Positions 17,875 to 27,933 are shown, counted from the first letter of the stretch. The stretch: DNA of 64,000 bases from Bernardetia sp. MNP-M8 (GCF_037126285.1 NZ_CP147012.1:4858676-4922675), one strand, 5' to 3'. The notes: generated by a model from the letters alone, not told the origin. Numbers and translations are program-made.

Positions 17875-18269
17875 TCTTTATGGATAAGTCGTAGTAAATT
17901 TATGATATTTTTTCTGTACTGAGTACAATAATGACTGCAAGAAAAATTATAAACACTAAAACTACATAAAATTCAGAAAGCAAAAAAATGATATTCTAGT
18001 TTTTCCTATCTAACTTCTTTTAAGAATGCTTTTTTAGGTGTTATTTGTAGTTATCTGAGAGTTTTTAAGGTAAAAATCCGACCAATAATAACTATATGAA
18101 TTTCTGAAAATATTATTTTGTTGTCATTGTGAGTGTCTTAGTAACAACCATTAAACTAGAAAAAAATAGACTGCTACTTGTAATTTTGAAAATAGTACCG
18201 TACTTTTGATTCGTTATTTAAAATAAGTCTAAATAAACGTAGTTAAAAATTACTAAAACAAAACACAAT
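17875..18269. other. Divergent intergenic region with a promoter for the DUF4856 gene
   Basis: These 395 bases separate cdsA (minus) from the DUF4856 lipoprotein gene (plus). A good plus-strand promoter lies at 18178-18208. Nothing else (no hairpin or reading frame) was seen. Confidence 0.6.
18178..18208 (+). promoter_or_regulatory. Bacteroidota-type promoter (TTG-20-TAnnTTTG)
   Basis: A TTG at 18178-18180 and TACTTTTG at 18201-18208 have a 20-base spacer, matching the known -33/-7 arrangement of this phylum. It would start transcription about 55 bases upstream of the ATG at 18270. Confidence 0.55.
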
Positions 18270-19397
18270 ATGAAATTTAACTGGAAAAACTCATTTTTTC
18301 TTTTAGCTCTTTCTTTTTCTTTCTTTTCTTGTGAAGAAGAAACAACAGACGTAACTTTCCCTACTTTGGAAATACCGACAAGTTATGAGAGTACAGCTTA
18401 TGAAAGTAATGCAAGTACAGAATTAGCTATTCGTACAAATCTGTCAGAATTAGCTTCTAAAATGCAAGTTGGAAGAACTGGCGCACGAGTAGATGAAACT
18501 GAACTTTTAGCAGCTTTTAGTCAAGGAAATCCATCTTTGAAAGACATTACCACAACTTATTATGCTGATAAAGTTACCAGTTGGTTGCCTGAATTAGCAA
18601 AAGCAAGTGGTGGAACTTTTGACCCACTTACTGCACCAATTGGTGAAGGTGGTGTGTATGGAGGTTATTTATTTGATGAGAATGGTCTAGAAATAGAACA
18701 AGTAGTAGAGAAAGGTCTTTTTGGTGCAGCTCTTTATAATCATGCTCTTACAATAATTAAAGGAAATGAAATTAACGCTGCTGATATTGATCGTTTGGTG
18801 GCTATTTTCGGAGCGCATCCTTCTTTCAAAAATAGTGATGCAGCAACAGAAAATAAAGATATTTTTGCAGCAAAATATGCAGCTCGTAGAGATAAAAATG
18901 ATGGAAATGGTCTTTATACTTCTATCAAAACCAATTTGATTACAGCAAAAGCAGCTATCGAAAAAGGACAAGATTATAATCAAGACCGTGATAAAGCTCT
19001 TTCAGATTTTCGTTATAACTGGGAAAAATCAAACATGGCAACTGTTATAAACTATCTCTTAGGAACAATTTCGAAACTCAATAAAACAGATGTTAATGAT
19101 GCAGATAGAGCTTCTGCCTTACACTCATATAGTGAAGCTGTTGGATTTGTATACGGATGGAAAGGTATTTCTGAAAATGATAAATCAATAAGTGATGCTG
19201 ATATTGACCAAATTTTGGAATATATGAACGTACCTGCAAATGGAAATGCTACTTCTTATACTTTTGTTACAGATTCTTTTAATCAATTGCCAAAACTTCA
19301 ATCAGCTATCGATAAGTTAAAACAAGTCTATAAATTTACTGAGCAAGATATGATTGATTTTGAATATAACTGGGTAAGTGAGCAAGACAGAAAATAA
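18270..19397 (+). CDS. DUF4856 domain-containing lipoprotein
   Basis: The protein has 375 residues. The signal peptide ends in a lipobox (F-S-F-F-S-C, Cys at about 21), followed by an acidic linker E-E-E-T-T-D, so the protein is probably a lipoprotein. The domain resembles DUF4856: T-S-Y-E-S-T-A-Y near the N-terminus, V-T-S-W-L-P-E-L-A-K-A-S-G and G-L-F-G-A-A-L-Y-N-H-A, with W-E-K-S-N-M-A-T near residue 255. The family often sits beside imelysin-like iron-regulated proteins, but none is adjacent here. The function is unknown. It has its own promoter and a strong terminator. Confidence 0.85.
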   Translation: MKFNWKNSFFLLALSFSFFSCEEETTDVTFPTLEIPTSYESTAYESNASTELAIRTNLSELASKMQVGRTGARVDETELLAAFSQGNPSLKDITTTYYADKVTSWLPELAKASGGTFDPLTAPIGEGGVYGGYLFDENGLEIEQVVEKGLFGAALYNHALTIIKGNEINAADIDRLVAIFGAHPSFKNSDAATENKDIFAAKYAARRDKNDGNGLYTSIKTNLITAKAAIEKGQDYNQDRDKALSDFRYNWEKSNMATVINYLLGTISKLNKTDVNDADRASALHSYSEAVGFVYGWKGISENDKSISDADIDQILEYMNVPANGNATSYTFVTDSFNQLPKLQSAIDKLKQVYKFTEQDMIDFEYNWVSEQDRK

Positions 19398-19441
19398 AAC
19401 TGTGTATTTCTCCTTTGCTTCAGTATAAAATCCTTGAGTAT

Positions 19442-19482
19442 AAAAAAGACTTTCAAAACAATAGAGTTTGAAAGTCTTTTTT
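19442..19482. terminator. Bidirectional rho-independent terminator
   Basis: A stem of AAAAAAGACTTTCAAA with TTTGAAAGTCTTTTTT and a 9-base loop lies between the convergent DUF4856 and acetoacetyl-CoA reductase genes. Confidence 0.85.
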
Positions 19483-19526
19483 AGTTATTCTGGTAATTCA
19501 AATGATATATTAACTCTCATTATTCA

Positions 19527-20273
19527 TTAATAAACATGCTGTCCACCATTAATAGCAAAGTTTGCGCCTGTAACAAAACCTGCTTTATCCGAAACGATAT
19601 AAGCAATAATTTCTGCAATTTCTTCTGGCGTTCCTAATCTTCCCATCGGAATCTCTGCAATAATTTGATTACGAATTTCTTCTGGAACAGCCATAACCAT
19701 ATCAGTAGCAATATACCCAGGGGAAACAGTATTGATAGTAACTCCTTTACGAGCCGTTTCCATTGCCAAACTTTTTGTAAATCCGTGCATGCCTGCTTTG
19801 GCTGCACTATAATTTACTTGTCCAAATTGTCCACGCTGACCATTCACAGAAGAAACATTGATAATTCTGCCAAAACTATTTTCTAGCATTGGATTAATAG
19901 CATGACGACAACAATTAAAAACACTTGTCAAATCGGCATTAATTACAGAATTCCATTGCTCAAAAGACATTTTACGAAATGAACCATCACGAGTAATTCC
20001 AGCATTATTGATCAAAATATCTACTGTGCCAACTCTACTTTCAATGTCTTCAAACATCTTTTTTACTTCATCAAAATCAGCAACATCTGCCATTACTAAA
20101 GGCAAATCATATCCATCATCTTTGAGTTTTGTATTCCACTCTTCAGCTTTTTCTCTGTTGCGATAATGCGCTACAACAGTATAACCTTCATCGTGTAGTT
20201 TCTTGCAAATTGCTGTTCCAATTCCACCTGTTGAGCCTGTTACTAAGGCAATTTTTTTATTGTTTTTGTCCAT
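19527..20273 (-). CDS. phbB: Acetoacetyl-CoA reductase (SDR family)
   Basis: The protein has 248 residues. It is a classical short-chain dehydrogenase with the Rossmann motif T-G-S-T-G-G-I-G (about 13-20), N-N-A-G-I-T, the catalytic Ser in N-V-S-S-V-N-G-Q-R-G-Q-F-G-Q, and Y-S-A-A-K. The segment S-V-N-G-Q-R-G-Q-F-G-Q-x-N-Y-S-A-A-K-A-G-M-H-G-F is characteristic of PhbB/PhaB reductases, which reduce acetoacetyl-CoA to 3-hydroxybutyryl-CoA with NADPH. No phaA or phaC neighbour is present. A 3-oxoacyl-ACP reductase (FabG) role is the main alternative. Confidence 0.85.
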   Translation of the reverse strand: MDKNNKKIALVTGSTGGIGTAICKKLHDEGYTVVAHYRNREKAEEWNTKLKDDGYDLPLVMADVADFDEVKKMFEDIESRVGTVDILINNAGITRDGSFRKMSFEQWNSVINADLTSVFNCCRHAINPMLENSFGRIINVSSVNGQRGQFGQVNYSAAKAGMHGFTKSLAMETARKGVTINTVSPGYIATDMVMAVPEEIRNQIIAEIPMGRLGTPEEIAEIIAYIVSDKAGFVTGANFAINGGQHVY

Positions 20274-20851
20274 GATATAAAATTTATTGTGTGTTTGTAT
20301 GAATTTTTATTGATAATCCATTTGATTCAAAGCTACTATTTTTTTTGTTAAATCTGCTCTTAAAATTGAAAGTTTAATACAAACTTAAATAACAAATTTT
20401 AAGGAAGAGATTTTTTTGTCCTAAAAATTAAACTATATGAAGCCTTCAGTAAAAATTAAAATACTTTTTTGAGAAGTTTTATGCACACTAAAAAATAAAA
20501 AAAACGTTATCAATTAGATATTTTTAGGGCAAAGATAGTTAATCAATTTTTACCCTATAAATCCTAAATACAAATTTGTTACACCAGTTTTACAGTAATT
20601 TGTTTGAAAAGTTCAAATTAATATTTTTATATCACAATAATTAATACTTATCTTTGAAGGATAGAAAGTGTTTACCAACATCATTCATCTACATTGGATT
20701 TATACTATTTATGAAAAGAAATAGTCCTGAAATTTAAAACACACAGTTTCATAATTAAATCATTTATATGAAAATTTGGTTAAGAATATTAATTATATTC
20801 TTGTATAAAGTCCCAAACAATCCCTTTATCTTATAAAATATACACCAACCG
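20274..20851. other. Long divergent AT-rich intergenic region
   Basis: These 578 bases lie between the reductase (minus) and the amidase (plus). There are two -7-like boxes, TATCTTTG on the minus strand at 20530-20537 and on the plus strand at 20649-20656, both without a -33 element at normal spacing. No hairpin or convincing gene was found. Confidence 0.5.
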
Positions 20852-23227
20852 ATGCAGAAAATTGTTTTCTCGTTAGCCTTATTTTTCATTCTATCTTTTG
20901 TTTCACTAGTATGTCCTACTTATTTAGTAGCACAAGATTCAGAAAATACAGATACTACTGCAACTCAAAATTTTGAAAAAAATACTTTTCCACATGAGGG
21001 AAGGGTGCAAGTTAGTTTTTTGCTTTCGAACGCAGAGAGCCTTTTAGAAAATCAAAATCTAGTTTTTGATGAAAGTGAAAAAAGTTTTACACTTAAAGAC
21101 ATCCTACAAAAAGGAAATTTTATCACAAAAGCTATCAAAATTGAACTTAAAAATCCAACACCTTTTATTTCTGCGTATACTACTTGGAAAGGTGAAAATT
21201 TGCATGATGAGTTTTTGACTATCGAACAAAGGACTTCTATTGATGGTGAAAAATGGAATACTTGGGAACAAACAACTTTTGATGGACATGTAAACATTGA
21301 AAATCAAAAAGAAGCAAAACGAATCACTTCCGTAGCTAGTTTTTTGCCAAAAGAAACTCGTTTTATACAATATAGAATTTCTTGGAAGACAGGAAGTAAA
21401 GAACCAGCAAGCATCAAAGATGTAGAAGTGTCGTTTTATAGTCCAGGGGAAACTCCAAAAAAAACACTCAAAAAGGCACAAGAAGACATCATAAATTATA
21501 TTCAAGATGGTGATTGTTCTCAACCTCCTATAGTTTCTCGTAGCAGTTGGGGGGCAAACTCACCAAAAAATAGTTATTCTTATACAAATGTTACTCATTT
21601 GATAGTACATCATGCTGACGGATATGATTGGAGTGATGGTGCAGCAGCAGTTAGAGCTATTCAAGACCTGCATCAAAACTCAAATGGTTGGTCAGATATT
21701 GGATATAATTATTTGATTCACAAATCAGGAGTAATTTATCAAGGAAGACCTGAAGACGTAATTGGAGCGCATTTTTGTGGATATAATGCACATACACAAG
21801 GTATTTGTATATTAGGAAGTTTCAAAAATCAAAATCCGACTAATGAAGCCATGATGAGCTTGAAAAAATTATTGGCTTGGAAAGCAGACAAAGAAACTAT
21901 TAATGCGTTAGGTTCTTCTTATCATCACTCAACAGGTGGAAATATCAAAAATATTGCTGGTCATCGTGATGGTGAATGTAGTTCTTGCCCAGGTAATTCG
22001 CTTTATTCTCTTCTTCCAATAGTAAGGGCCGATGTAAACTCAATGATTCAAAATGATTGTGATGGCACACCTCTTCCTCCAACAGGAGATACAATTCCTC
22101 CAACAACAAGTATTTCTGTGCCAAATAGTGCAACTGATAATTTTACAGCAGTTTTTACAGATACAGATAATATGGGTGTAGTTGCTCGTTTTTATCAAGT
22201 CTTGGAGTCTGTAGAATCTGAATGGAGAGGTAATAAAAATAAAGGTTTTTTTAATGATAATTTTGATAATTTATCTATTCATTCAGATTATACAAAAGGC
22301 TTGGATGACTGGGAAGGTACTTGGAAAGAAACCTCAGAAGGACGTTTAAGACAATCTAGTTTAAATTCAAATACCTCTATTTCGACGGAGCTTTCTCAGA
22401 CACAAGGAAATGTCTATCTCTATAATTTTGCTGCAAAAGTAAATAACATGTCTGGAAATCGTCGTTTTGGAATACATATTATGGCAAGTTCTCAGACTTT
22501 AAGAGAGCGTGGAAATTCGTATTTGATTTGGTTTGCTACTGATGCAAATAAGGTTTATATCTATGAAACGATAGATAATGTGCTTTACAGTCGTATAGAT
22601 GCTACACTTTCGACAGACAATAACTGGGCAGATTACAAAATTGCTTATAATACCAATTCTGGCAAAATAGAAGTTTTTAAAAATGGTCATCCTATTTTGG
22701 ATTGGATAGATTCTAGTCCTCTTACTTTTGGTTCTTATATCTCTTTGCGTACCAATGATGCGTCTGTAGATTTTGACGATTTGAAAGTCTATAAATCTCG
22801 TGATACAAGTCAAATAATTACAGTAGGCTCACACACTTCGAATGATGTACGAGTAAATGGAAGACCAGCAGCAAAAATAAAATCACTTGTAAAAGATGCT
22901 GCAAATAATTGGTCTTCGATAGGAGATGCAGAAGTGAATATTTCAAACATTTCTGTAAAAGAAGAAGAAATTAGTTCTTTGTTTCCAAATCCGATGATGA
23001 ACTCTCGTTTGCATGTTGTTTATTCTTTGAAAGAATCTTCTGAGGTTAGTATTCGTTTGTATAATGTTTTGGGAGAAGAAATTTCTATACTTTATCAAGG
23101 AAATAAAGAAGAAGGAACACAGAATGAAGAGTTTGAACTCTCTAATCTTCGCTTGAAAGCAGGAACATATATTGTCAGAATTTCTACTAATGAAGGAACT
23201 AAATCACTTCGCTTGGTAAAAATTTAG
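20852..23227 (+). CDS. Secreted N-acetylmuramoyl-L-alanine amidase (PGRP type) with T9SS sorting domain
   Basis: The protein has 791 residues. A signal peptide (1-27) is followed by a beta-rich N-terminal region (about 45-210) and a peptidoglycan-recognition/amidase_2 domain (about 224-400). The amidase has V-S-R-S-S-W-G-A, the zinc ligand His in H-L-I-V-H-H-A-D, D-I-G-Y-N-Y-L-I-H, and a second ligand region A-G-H-R-D-G-E-C. A concanavalin-like jelly-roll segment (about 460-650) and a C-terminal T9SS sorting domain (about 709-791, starting L-F-P-N-P and ending T-Y-I-V-R-I-S-T-N-E-G-T-K-S-L-R-L) follow. It cleaves the amide bond between MurNAc and the stem peptide. The sorting domain predicts export across the outer membrane, which suggests attack on foreign or shed peptidoglycan. 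Confidence 0.92.
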   Translation: MQKIVFSLALFFILSFVSLVCPTYLVAQDSENTDTTATQNFEKNTFPHEGRVQVSFLLSNAESLLENQNLVFDESEKSFTLKDILQKGNFITKAIKIELKNPTPFISAYTTWKGENLHDEFLTIEQRTSIDGEKWNTWEQTTFDGHVNIENQKEAKRITSVASFLPKETRFIQYRISWKTGSKEPASIKDVEVSFYSPGETPKKTLKKAQEDIINYIQDGDCSQPPIVSRSSWGANSPKNSYSYTNVTHLIVHHADGYDWSDGAAAVRAIQDLHQNSNGWSDIGYNYLIHKSGVIYQGRPEDVIGAHFCGYNAHTQGICILGSFKNQNPTNEAMMSLKKLLAWKADKETINALGSSYHHSTGGNIKNIAGHRDGECSSCPGNSLYSLLPIVRADVNSMIQNDCDGTPLPPTGDTIPPTTSISVPNSATDNFTAVFTDTDNMGVVARFYQVLESVESEWRGNKNKGFFNDNFDNLSIHSDYTKGLDDWEGTWKETSEGRLRQSSLNSNTSISTELSQTQGNVYLYNFAAKVNNMSGNRRFGIHIMASSQTLRERGNSYLIWFATDANKVYIYETIDNVLYSRIDATLSTDNNWADYKIAYNTNSGKIEVFKNGHPILDWIDSSPLTFGSYISLRTNDASVDFDDLKVYKSRDTSQIITVGSHTSNDVRVNGRPAAKIKSLVKDAANNWSSIGDAEVNISNISVKEEEISSLFPNPMMNSRLHVVYSLKESSEVSIRLYNVLGEEISILYQGNKEEGTQNEEFELSNLRLKAGTYIVRISTNEGTKSLRLVKI

Positions 23228-23258
23228 AATCTAAACTTATTTTTCAGCCGTTTTATAA

Positions 23259-23303
23259 ATCAAAAACCCTTTATTTCTAATTAGAAATAAAGGGTTTTTG
23301 ATT
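23259..23303. terminator. Strong bidirectional terminator
   Basis: There is an almost perfect 22-bp stem (AATCAAAAACCCTTTATTTC with its complement) and hardly any loop. It sits between the convergent amidase and GGGP synthase-like genes. Confidence 0.9.
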
Positions 23304-23365
23304 AAAATTTTATAGAATTTTTACTTTACAAATAGTAATTATAATTTGATTTTTTTTTGATTCAA

Positions 23366-24118
23366 CTATACCTTTTTCTTATTAAATTGATGCAAAACGG
23401 CTGCAAAATCAGCAATTAAAGCAGGTTCTTCTTCTAAGCGTGTTCCTACCACAACTACATCAGCACCAGCAGCAAAAGCCATATGTAATGCCTCAGGAGT
23501 TCTGATTCCTCCTCCAATAATTAAAGGAATGTTTATACTTTGTTTTACAGTTCGAATCATTCTTGGAGAAATTGGTTTTGCTGCGCCACTTCCACCATCC
23601 AAATAAGCCAAACGCATTCCTAAATACTCACCTGCAAGTGCTGTATTGGCTGCTACTTCTGCTTTCTCATAAGGAATTGGCAAAGTCTGACTGACATAAG
23701 AAACTGTTGTTAGATTATCACACAAAACAAGCATGTAACCTGTCGGAATTACTTCTAAATCCATTCTACGCAGTCTTGGAGCTGCTGCTACGTGTTGTCC
23801 TATCAAATATTCTGGATTTCTTCCTGAAATAAGAGAAAGTAAAAATAGGCTATCAGCCTCAGGAGCAAGATGAAAATAATGACCAGGAAACAAAACAACA
23901 GGCAATCTAGCATGTGATTTTATGAGTTTGACTGTTTGAGAAACTTCACCTTCTGTCAGAAGACTTCCACCAACCATAAAAAAAGAAATTCCATAATGAG
24001 CAGCTTGTGCAGCCAAAAGAGCCGTTTTTTTAGGGTCTATACGGTCAGGATCTATCAAGACAGCTAACATTTTTTGTCCTTTAAGTGCTGCTTCTAAAAT
24101 TTGAGGATATACATTCAT
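23366..24118 (-). CDS. Geranylgeranylglyceryl phosphate synthase family protein (PcrB-like)
   Basis: The protein has 250 residues. It is a TIM-barrel prenyltransferase of the GGGPS/PcrB family: L-A-V-L-I-D-P-D-R near the N-terminus, F-M-V-G-G-S-L-L-T, V-V-L-F-P-G, Y-L-D-G-G-S-G-A, and the phosphate-binding I-I-G-G-G-I-R-T-P-E-A-L with A-G-A-D-V-V-V-V-G-T. The enzyme joins a polyprenyl diphosphate to glycerol-1-phosphate. It was first known from archaeal lipids, and members also occur in Bacteroidota (group II GGGPS). The source of glycerol-1-phosphate and the final lipid are not visible in this window. Confidence 0.88.
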   Translation of the reverse strand: MNVYPQILEAALKGQKMLAVLIDPDRIDPKKTALLAAQAAHYGISFFMVGGSLLTEGEVSQTVKLIKSHARLPVVLFPGHYFHLAPEADSLFLLSLISGRNPEYLIGQHVAAAPRLRRMDLEVIPTGYMLVLCDNLTTVSYVSQTLPIPYEKAEVAANTALAGEYLGMRLAYLDGGSGAAKPISPRMIRTVKQSINIPLIIGGGIRTPEALHMAFAAGADVVVVGTRLEEEPALIADFAAVLHQFNKKKV

Positions 24119-24407
24119 GCAGTTATCAGTTATCAGTTAATTTCAAATTACCATTTGAGTTTTGTGTCATGTACTTCTGATTCTGTTTAAAAACTCTTTA
24201 TGTTCTATAAGGTATGGAACAATATCTTTTCAGAATTTCTCATACAATCTAATAATGTTTTTCAATAAGAAAAAAGCAGTATTAAAAAATAATTCAAATT
24301 GAATTTCAAGTTAAATATCATAATTCTTAATTCGTAATTCGTAATTGAACAACGAATGTTGTAAGTTTATACAAAAATACATATTCATAACCGACTTCAC
24401 AATAAAT

Positions 24408-25841
24408 ATGAAATTTAGCTTCAACAAAACAAAAGTAATTGCAACTGTAGGTCCAGCTTCTTCTACTCGTGAGCAGCTTTTAGAGCTTATGGTAGCAGGA
24501 GTAGACGTTTTTCGTCTTAATTTTTCGCATGGTTCTTATGACGATCACAAAAAGGTATTAGACATAATTAGAGAACTCAATCACAAATTTGAATTTAATG
24601 TTTGTATTCTCCAAGATTTGCAAGGTCCTAAAATTCGTGTAGGAGATATTGAAGGAGGACAAATAGAACTCGTAAAAGGAGAAAAAATCCGTATCACAAC
24701 TGATAAAGGAGTTATGGGGACAAAAGAGCGCATCAGTTGTGCTTATGAAGACTTTGTTAGAGATGTAAAGATTGGAGAACCTATTTTGATGGATGACGGA
24801 AAGTTAGAATTAGTCGTTTCAGATAAAGATCAAAACGATGTCATTGCAAAAGTAATTGTAGGAGGAACTCTAAAGCCAAGAAAAGGAATCAATCTTCCCA
24901 ATACAAATGTTTCTGCACCTTCAATGACAGAAAAAGATTTGAAAGATGTGATGTTTGGAATTGAAAATGAAGTGGAGTGGGTAGCTCTTTCCTTTGTTCG
25001 TAATGCAAGTGATATGATTCGTTTGAAAGAAATAATTACAAAGCATGACAGCAAAATGAGAACGATTGCCAAAATCGAACGTCCAGAAGCTGTTGCCAAT
25101 ATTGATAGTATTATTGAAGAAGCAGATGCTTTGATGGTAGCTCGTGGAGATTTGGGAGTAGAAATAAATGCCGAAGAAGTGCCAGTAGTTCAGAAAAGAA
25201 TTGTCAGAAAATGTAATGAAGCTGCAAGACCTGTTATAATTGCTACTCAGATGATGGAATCTATGATAGAAAATCCTCGTCCTACTCGTGCAGAAACAAA
25301 TGATGTAGCTAATGCAGTGATGGATGGAGCAGATGCGCTTATGTTAAGTGGAGAAACAGCAGTTGGAAAATATCCAGTTGAGGTAATCAAAAGTATGGTC
25401 AAAACGATTAGTTCTATTGAAGTAAATGTAGAATCGGTTTATCATCAGTATTATCCAATTCCTACTTCAATGGTAGATTATACTAGTAAAAGTGTAATCA
25501 CGACGGCTTGTCGCTTGGCTCAAAATGTTCATGCAAAAGCTCTTATTTCGATGACCCAGTCAGGATATACAGCTTTTCAGTTGGCTAGTCATCGTCCAAA
25601 AGCAGGTATTTTTATTTTTACTTCAAATAATAATTTGCTTACGACACTCAATTTAGTTTGGGGAGTTCGTGGTTATTATTATGATAAATTTGTTTCGACA
25701 GACCAAACTTTTAAAGATACTCAAGAGATTTTATTTGAAAAAGGACATATTCAGAAAGGAGATTTATTTGTCAATACTGCCAGCATGCCAATTGATGAAA
25801 AACAAAGAACTAATGTATTGAAACTTAGCAAGATGGAGTAA
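24408..25841 (+). CDS. pyk: Pyruvate kinase
   Basis: The protein has 477 residues from the ATG at 24408; an upstream extension to a TTG at 24345 is AT-rich spacer and lacks family similarity. It converts phosphoenolpyruvate and ADP to pyruvate and ATP. Landmarks are T-K-V-I-A-T-V-G-P-A-S-S, F-R-L-N-F-S-H-G, L-Q-D-L-Q-G-P-K-I-R, the active-site signature I-A-K-I-E-R-P-E-A-V (Lys and Glu), M-V-A-R-G-D-L-G-V-E, A-T-Q-M-M-E-S-M, and R-A-E-T-N-D-V-A-N-A-V-M-D-G-A-D-A-L-M-L-S-G-E-T. The C-terminal domain is complete. A broken copy of its 3' end occurs at 62487-62662. Confidence 0.98.
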   Translation: MKFSFNKTKVIATVGPASSTREQLLELMVAGVDVFRLNFSHGSYDDHKKVLDIIRELNHKFEFNVCILQDLQGPKIRVGDIEGGQIELVKGEKIRITTDKGVMGTKERISCAYEDFVRDVKIGEPILMDDGKLELVVSDKDQNDVIAKVIVGGTLKPRKGINLPNTNVSAPSMTEKDLKDVMFGIENEVEWVALSFVRNASDMIRLKEIITKHDSKMRTIAKIERPEAVANIDSIIEEADALMVARGDLGVEINAEEVPVVQKRIVRKCNEAARPVIIATQMMESMIENPRPTRAETNDVANAVMDGADALMLSGETAVGKYPVEVIKSMVKTISSIEVNVESVYHQYYPIPTSMVDYTSKSVITTACRLAQNVHAKALISMTQSGYTAFQLASHRPKAGIFIFTSNNNLLTTLNLVWGVRGYYYDKFVSTDQTFKDTQEILFEKGHIQKGDLFVNTASMPIDEKQRTNVLKLSKME

Positions 25842-25871
25842 TACCATTTTTTGTCCAGAAATTAGATAAAT

Positions 25872-25905
25872 AAAAAAGCCTTTATGACTCGTAAAGGCTT
25901 TTTTT
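25872..25905. terminator. Rho-independent terminator after pyk
   Basis: The 13-bp stem AAAAAAGCCTTTA/TAAAGGCTTTTTT has a 7-base loop. It lies between the convergent pyk and OmpL47-like genes. Confidence 0.9.
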
Positions 25906-25910
25906 ATTTA

Positions 25911-25939
25911 TTGCTGTTGTTGGTGTTTTACCGACGAGA
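25911..25939. repeat. Hairpin repeat family 2, copy 3 (partial)
   Basis: The sequence GCTGTTGTTGGTGT followed by ACCGACGAGA matches the right half of the copy at 16849-16903. The left arm of the hairpin is missing. Confidence 0.55.
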
Positions 25940-25990
25940 CATAGACTATTTTTAATCTCAAACTCACGTTAAACAACTGCCTATCACTTT

Positions 25991-27724
25991 CTAATATTCT
26001 AAAGTTTCAAAAATAATTTCTTCTTCAGCTATATTTCCTAATTTATCTTTTACTTCTACCAAAATTGTATAGCTTTTGTTTTTTGCAAAACCACTTATTT
26101 TTCCATTGTAAAGGCGTTTTCCACTTCCATTTATACGGTAATAAATCTGTTCAGTATTGGTCTGTCCGTCTTGCGCCCCCAAAAATAACTGTACATAAGA
26201 AGGATAAGCTGTATTTCTACTTTCATCTGGCAAGGTGCTAAAATGATAAAAAACAGTAGGTGCTTCTCCATCGACAGCAAAAGAAGTGCTAATTGTATTT
26301 CTATTATTTACATTGTCATAACCAATAATTTCAAGACTTTGGAAACCTGATTCACGAATATTAAAAGGAGAATTATACTCAATTTCTTCACCTTGTCCAT
26401 TTATTTTATAAGTTACTCGTTGCAAACCAGATTCGCCATCAGTAGCTGTCAATTTTAAATTTGTTTCTGGACTAATATAAAGAACATCAGCTTTTTGAAA
26501 AGTTTTTCCTTGATAATTATAACCTAATTTTGGTCCTGTCAAATCTACATAAACGGCACTTACATTATGTCTATATGTATCAAAACGTGGGTCAATAGCT
26601 CCCTCAACACCTATATTTTCTGTATTATCAACAGCATAATAACGAATAGTATGGGTTCCTGATTTGGATGGCAAGTAAAAAGGGTCGTTATATTGTGTCC
26701 ACTCTCCACCATCAATCGAATACCAAACTTCTTTTACACCTGATTTATTATCAACTGCTGTAAGTTTTAGTTTTGTACGACCAGAAAAATAAACTTGCTG
26801 ACCAACAATAAATTTATCTCCCAAAACATCAGCAGACATAATGGGTGCAGTTCTGTCTAAGTAAAATGAAAAGCTTTGTGCCGTTTCTTCATTTTTTAGA
26901 TAATCAGTAGAATAAAAATGAAGTGTGTGATTGCCATCACTTAGAGCTTGCAAGGGTAAGTTTCTTTTATTGTAATAGGGTTTCCAACTTTGTTCATCAA
27001 AACGATAAAATGTGTTTTTTACCCCAACACTATTATCTTCTAATGTAAAATAAATTTTTGTACCTAATGAAATTACATTTTCAGAGTTAATTCCGACAAC
27101 ATTATACGTACTTATAGGAGGAGAAACATCAACAACAAACTCTTTTGTATTTTCTTTTTCTACATTTCCCACTTTATCTAATGAAAAATAACGCAGTAAA
27201 TGGTCACCTTCCGAATCTACCGAAATTATATTTGTGTAAGGCTGATTTCCTAATCCATCAAGATTAAAATAAAGACCTTCTACACCCGACATTTGGTCTT
27301 TTACATCCAATGTAATCTTCAAATCTTGTCCATAAAAAGTAGTTCCTTGTTTGCGATATACATAAGGAGTTGCAAATTTTGAAGTAGAATTTGGTGGAAG
27401 TCCATCAGCATAAATAATATATTCATAACTATTTCTAGGATTTTTTCCATCACTGTGTTTTAAGATATGAATTCCATGTCCATCCAAAATAATAGGCTTA
27501 ACAGAAATTTCTTTTTCTCCTACTTTTTTTCCAGATAAAGGGATTTTTTCTCCATTTGGGGTTGTAGAAATATGAAGATAAACAGGTAAATCTGCTTGCT
27601 GATAATATTTACCTTCTTCATCTACATAAGTTCCTGAAAGGGAATCGGTTTGTGCAGATACATTAAAGGATAATAAAAAAATAAATAAAAATGGAATAAG
27701 TAATAAAAAGTATTTTTTTTTCAT
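25991..27724 (-). CDS. Exported protein with OmpL47-type Ig-like repeats
   Basis: The protein has 577 residues from the ATG at 27724, which directly begins a signal peptide (M-K-K-K-Y-F-L-L-L-I-P ... F-N-V-S-A-Q). A frame extension to 27814 would place a polar stretch before it. Four or five tandem modules of about 90 residues carry the pattern Y-x-x-D-G-x-x-W-x-x-Y with L-x-A-x-D-x-x-S-G-V and H-T-I-R-Y-Y-A-V-D, as in OmpL47-type beta domains. These occur in surface or periplasmic proteins whose binding targets are mostly unknown. No T9SS sorting domain is visible. The function is not known. Confidence 0.8.
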   Translation of the reverse strand: MKKKYFLLLIPFLFIFLLSFNVSAQTDSLSGTYVDEEGKYYQQADLPVYLHISTTPNGEKIPLSGKKVGEKEISVKPIILDGHGIHILKHSDGKNPRNSYEYIIYADGLPPNSTSKFATPYVYRKQGTTFYGQDLKITLDVKDQMSGVEGLYFNLDGLGNQPYTNIISVDSEGDHLLRYFSLDKVGNVEKENTKEFVVDVSPPISTYNVVGINSENVISLGTKIYFTLEDNSVGVKNTFYRFDEQSWKPYYNKRNLPLQALSDGNHTLHFYSTDYLKNEETAQSFSFYLDRTAPIMSADVLGDKFIVGQQVYFSGRTKLKLTAVDNKSGVKEVWYSIDGGEWTQYNDPFYLPSKSGTHTIRYYAVDNTENIGVEGAIDPRFDTYRHNVSAVYVDLTGPKLGYNYQGKTFQKADVLYISPETNLKLTATDGESGLQRVTYKINGQGEEIEYNSPFNIRESGFQSLEIIGYDNVNNRNTISTSFAVDGEAPTVFYHFSTLPDESRNTAYPSYVQLFLGAQDGQTNTEQIYYRINGSGKRLYNGKISGFAKNKSYTILVEVKDKLGNIAEEEIIFETLEY

Positions 27725-27933
27725 CTGAAAGAGTAGAATAGGAAAATTAGTAGTTGTAGTGTGCCACAAATTAAAAAATTGAATTTTATCAAGAGTTAGA
27801 ATTAATAAATCCAAACAAGAATAATTTGTCAGTAAAATAGTAATGTAAATTAATGAATTTTAAGTCATTTATGCAATTACAAAGTGAACATTTATATTTT
27901 TCAAATTATTTTATTAAGAATGATTCTAAATTC

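Noticed and set aside
20781-20837. A 22-codon frame in the amidase leader (M-K-I-W-L-R-I-L-I-I-F)
   Set aside because: Too short, with no recognisable similarity or start signal, in very AT-rich sequence.
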